Shown here one piece after another: positions 5,581 through 6,132 of a stretch of DNA of 6,132 bases. Each line of letters starts with the position of its first letter. Within the stretch, counting starts at the first letter, position 1. The DNA comes from Planctomycetota bacterium (GTDB lineage Bacteria > Planctomycetota > UBA8742 > SKZP01). The stretch is taken from NCBI GenBank assembly GCA_007127275.1, contig SKZP01000606.1, forward strand, positions 1 through 6,132, in the 5' to 3' direction. Under the pieces are notes generated by a model that had not been told where the DNA came from, ran no database searches, and worked only from the letters and a program-made list of their open reading frames with translations. The position numbers were made by a program, and so were the translations under genes.

Positions 5581-5734
5581 GGTGCCAGCGGGTCGGAATG
5601 CGCGAGGAAGCTCAAGGGTTAACACGGCTGTAGCGATACAATCGCTGGAAAAGCCAAAAACAAAAACAAGCTGGGTCCCGGAAACCCGGCGGGCAGAATC
5701 AAGCGCATTCGGCAAGGTACGGACGCTTGGCACC
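5581..5734 (+). ncRNA. Candidate structured RNA (leader element or small RNA) with nested long-range stems
   Basis: Outer stem: GGTGCCAGCG (5581-5590) pairs with 5724-5734 in ten base pairs with one bulged T. Inner stem: GAATGCGC (5596-5603) pairs perfectly with GCGCATTC (5703-5710), properly nested. Inside are two hairpins. At 5626-5655, GGCT/AGCC encloses AGCGAT-ACA-ATCGCT. At 5670-5690, seven pairs close a CCCGGAA loop. A-rich single-stranded linkers (5656-5669) join them. One pair of the last hairpin is G-U on the plus strand but would be C-A on the minus strand, which favours the plus orientation. However, the minus strand of the hairpin is followed by a T-rich run, so a minus-strand terminator is an alternative. 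I recognise no tRNA, tmRNA, RNase P, SRP RNA, 6S RNA or familiar riboswitch consensus. It ends 42 nt before the plus-strand gene, so a cis-regulatory leader is the simplest reading. Confidence 0.4.
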
Positions 5735-5776
5735 AACCGACGACGCCCCTAACGGCGCCGCGACCCCGACGAGGCC

Positions 5777-6132
5777 ATGTTCACCGTTGTCCACGGTTAC
5801 CGCGACGGCAAACTTTACGACCGCAGCGAAATTGCGGCCGGCGGCACCGAATTTACCGAGCCGCTCGAGGTGCTCTTGCGCAGCGAAATTCACGAGAGCC
5901 TGGTGCGCGACCTGTCCATTGACGAGGCCCCGCACGGCTTTCGCCAAGGTCCCGAGCCGTTGCCGTGGCACGGCGGCCAGGTGCGTGCCTTTCTGATGAA
6001 AGAGTTCGGCAGCGAGCGCTTCGTCATTTGGATTGAGCGAATTTGCTTCGGACACCACTCGACGCTCTCCAGCGCCTGGACTTTCGTGGAGGATCCCGAC
6101 GAAGCCCGCCGGATCATGCGCGACTGGTTCGA
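5777..6132 (+). CDS. Conserved-looking soluble protein of unknown function, 3' end cut by the window
   Basis: The frame begins at ATG 5777, follows an in-frame stop at 5750-5752, and stays open for 118 codons to the edge. Third positions are strongly G/C and the residue mix is natural (four Trp, balanced acids and bases), so I take it as a real gene rather than the overlapping minus-strand frame. There is no signal peptide or membrane segment, so the product is probably cytoplasmic. Notable residues are PLPWHGG at 61-67, FVIWIERICFGHH at 82-94 (one Cys and two His close together), and a charged helix EDPDEARRIMRDW at 105-117. I do not recognise the family. The ribosome-binding site is poor: GAGG lies only 2 nt from the ATG. 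Expression may be set by the structured segment just upstream (inference). Confidence 0.75.
   Translation, partial: MFTVVHGYRDGKLYDRSEIAAGGTEFTEPLEVLLRSEIHESLVRDLSIDEAPHGFRQGPEPLPWHGGQVRAFLMKEFGSERFVIWIERICFGHHSTLSSAWTFVEDPDEARRIMRDWF

Larger units (their letters stand above)
5181..5776. other. 596-bp divergent intergenic region
   Basis: This region separates the NfeD-like gene (minus) from the partial gene at 5777 (plus) and contains no supported protein gene. The part from 5181 to about 5400 holds the 5' side of the NfeD-like gene. I find no convincing promoter pair there. From 5440 rightward it contains a TATAAT box, a strong hairpin at 5498-5516, a second small dyad at 5560-5571 (CACCC, CA, GGGTG) and a 154-nt structured segment at 5581-5734. 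The last 42 nt before the ATG contain an in-frame stop at 5750-5752, so the plus-strand gene cannot start much earlier. Confidence 0.6.

Noticed and set aside
5581..5734. Reading the 154-nt segment as a small transposable element (MITE)
   Set aside because: No direct target-site duplication flanks the outer inverted repeat (CCC on the left, AAC on the right), and the second inner stem and hairpins fit an RNA better.
5581..5734. Match to SRP RNA, tmRNA, RNase P, 6S RNA, or cobalamin, TPP, SAM or guanidine-I riboswitches
   Set aside because: The signature conserved sequences of these families, as I remember them, are absent. Short similarities such as GGGTT and ACGGCTG are too weak.
5699..6058. 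Minus-strand open frame of 119 codons overlapping the gene at 5777
   Set aside because: It would run through the structured segment. The plus-strand frame has the stronger codon bias and more natural composition. This is a judgement call, since both frames are open.

Overview
The window is GC-rich bacterial DNA. Codons in the genes end mostly in G or C, and exported proteins with signal peptides and membrane anchors dominate. The combination of a matrixin-like multidomain secreted protein with a hydrophobic C-terminal anchor, a small secreted partner, a zinc-ribbon membrane protein and an NfeD-like protein suggests a Gram-negative, perhaps a myxobacterial-type or related proteobacterial lineage. 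That assignment is inference: there is no rRNA or other marker gene here.

Layout. Four genes lie on the minus strand. In transcription order they are an NfeD-like OB-fold membrane protein (5180 to 4635), a zinc-ribbon single-pass membrane protein of unknown function (4433 to 3648), a small secreted protein of unknown function (3351 to 2653), and a 770-residue secreted protein (2460 to 148). The last has a matrixin-like domain, a carboxypeptidase-regulatory-like domain, a PPC-like domain, two Ig-like domains and a C-terminal anchor. Gaps between them are about 190 to 300 bp, so they need not form one tight operon. The last two look like a functional pair. A fifth gene of unknown function starts at 5777 on the plus strand and runs off the right edge. 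It is divergent from the NfeD-like gene across a 596-bp region.

Two points stand out. First, the matrixin-like domain keeps the framework of the family, but every zinc ligand and the catalytic Glu of the HExxHxxGxxH motif is replaced, so it should be a pseudoprotease. Second, the divergent region holds a perfect TATAAT hexamer and, downstream, a 154-nt segment with nested long-range inverted repeats and two internal hairpins. It sits 42 nt before the fifth gene and looks like a structured leader or small RNA that I cannot match to a family I know.

For interplay, the secreted pair probably acts at the cell surface, while the zinc-ribbon and NfeD-like proteins are inner-membrane factors. Nothing in the sequence ties the two groups functionally. 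I see no tRNA, rRNA, CRISPR array, insertion sequence or integrase.
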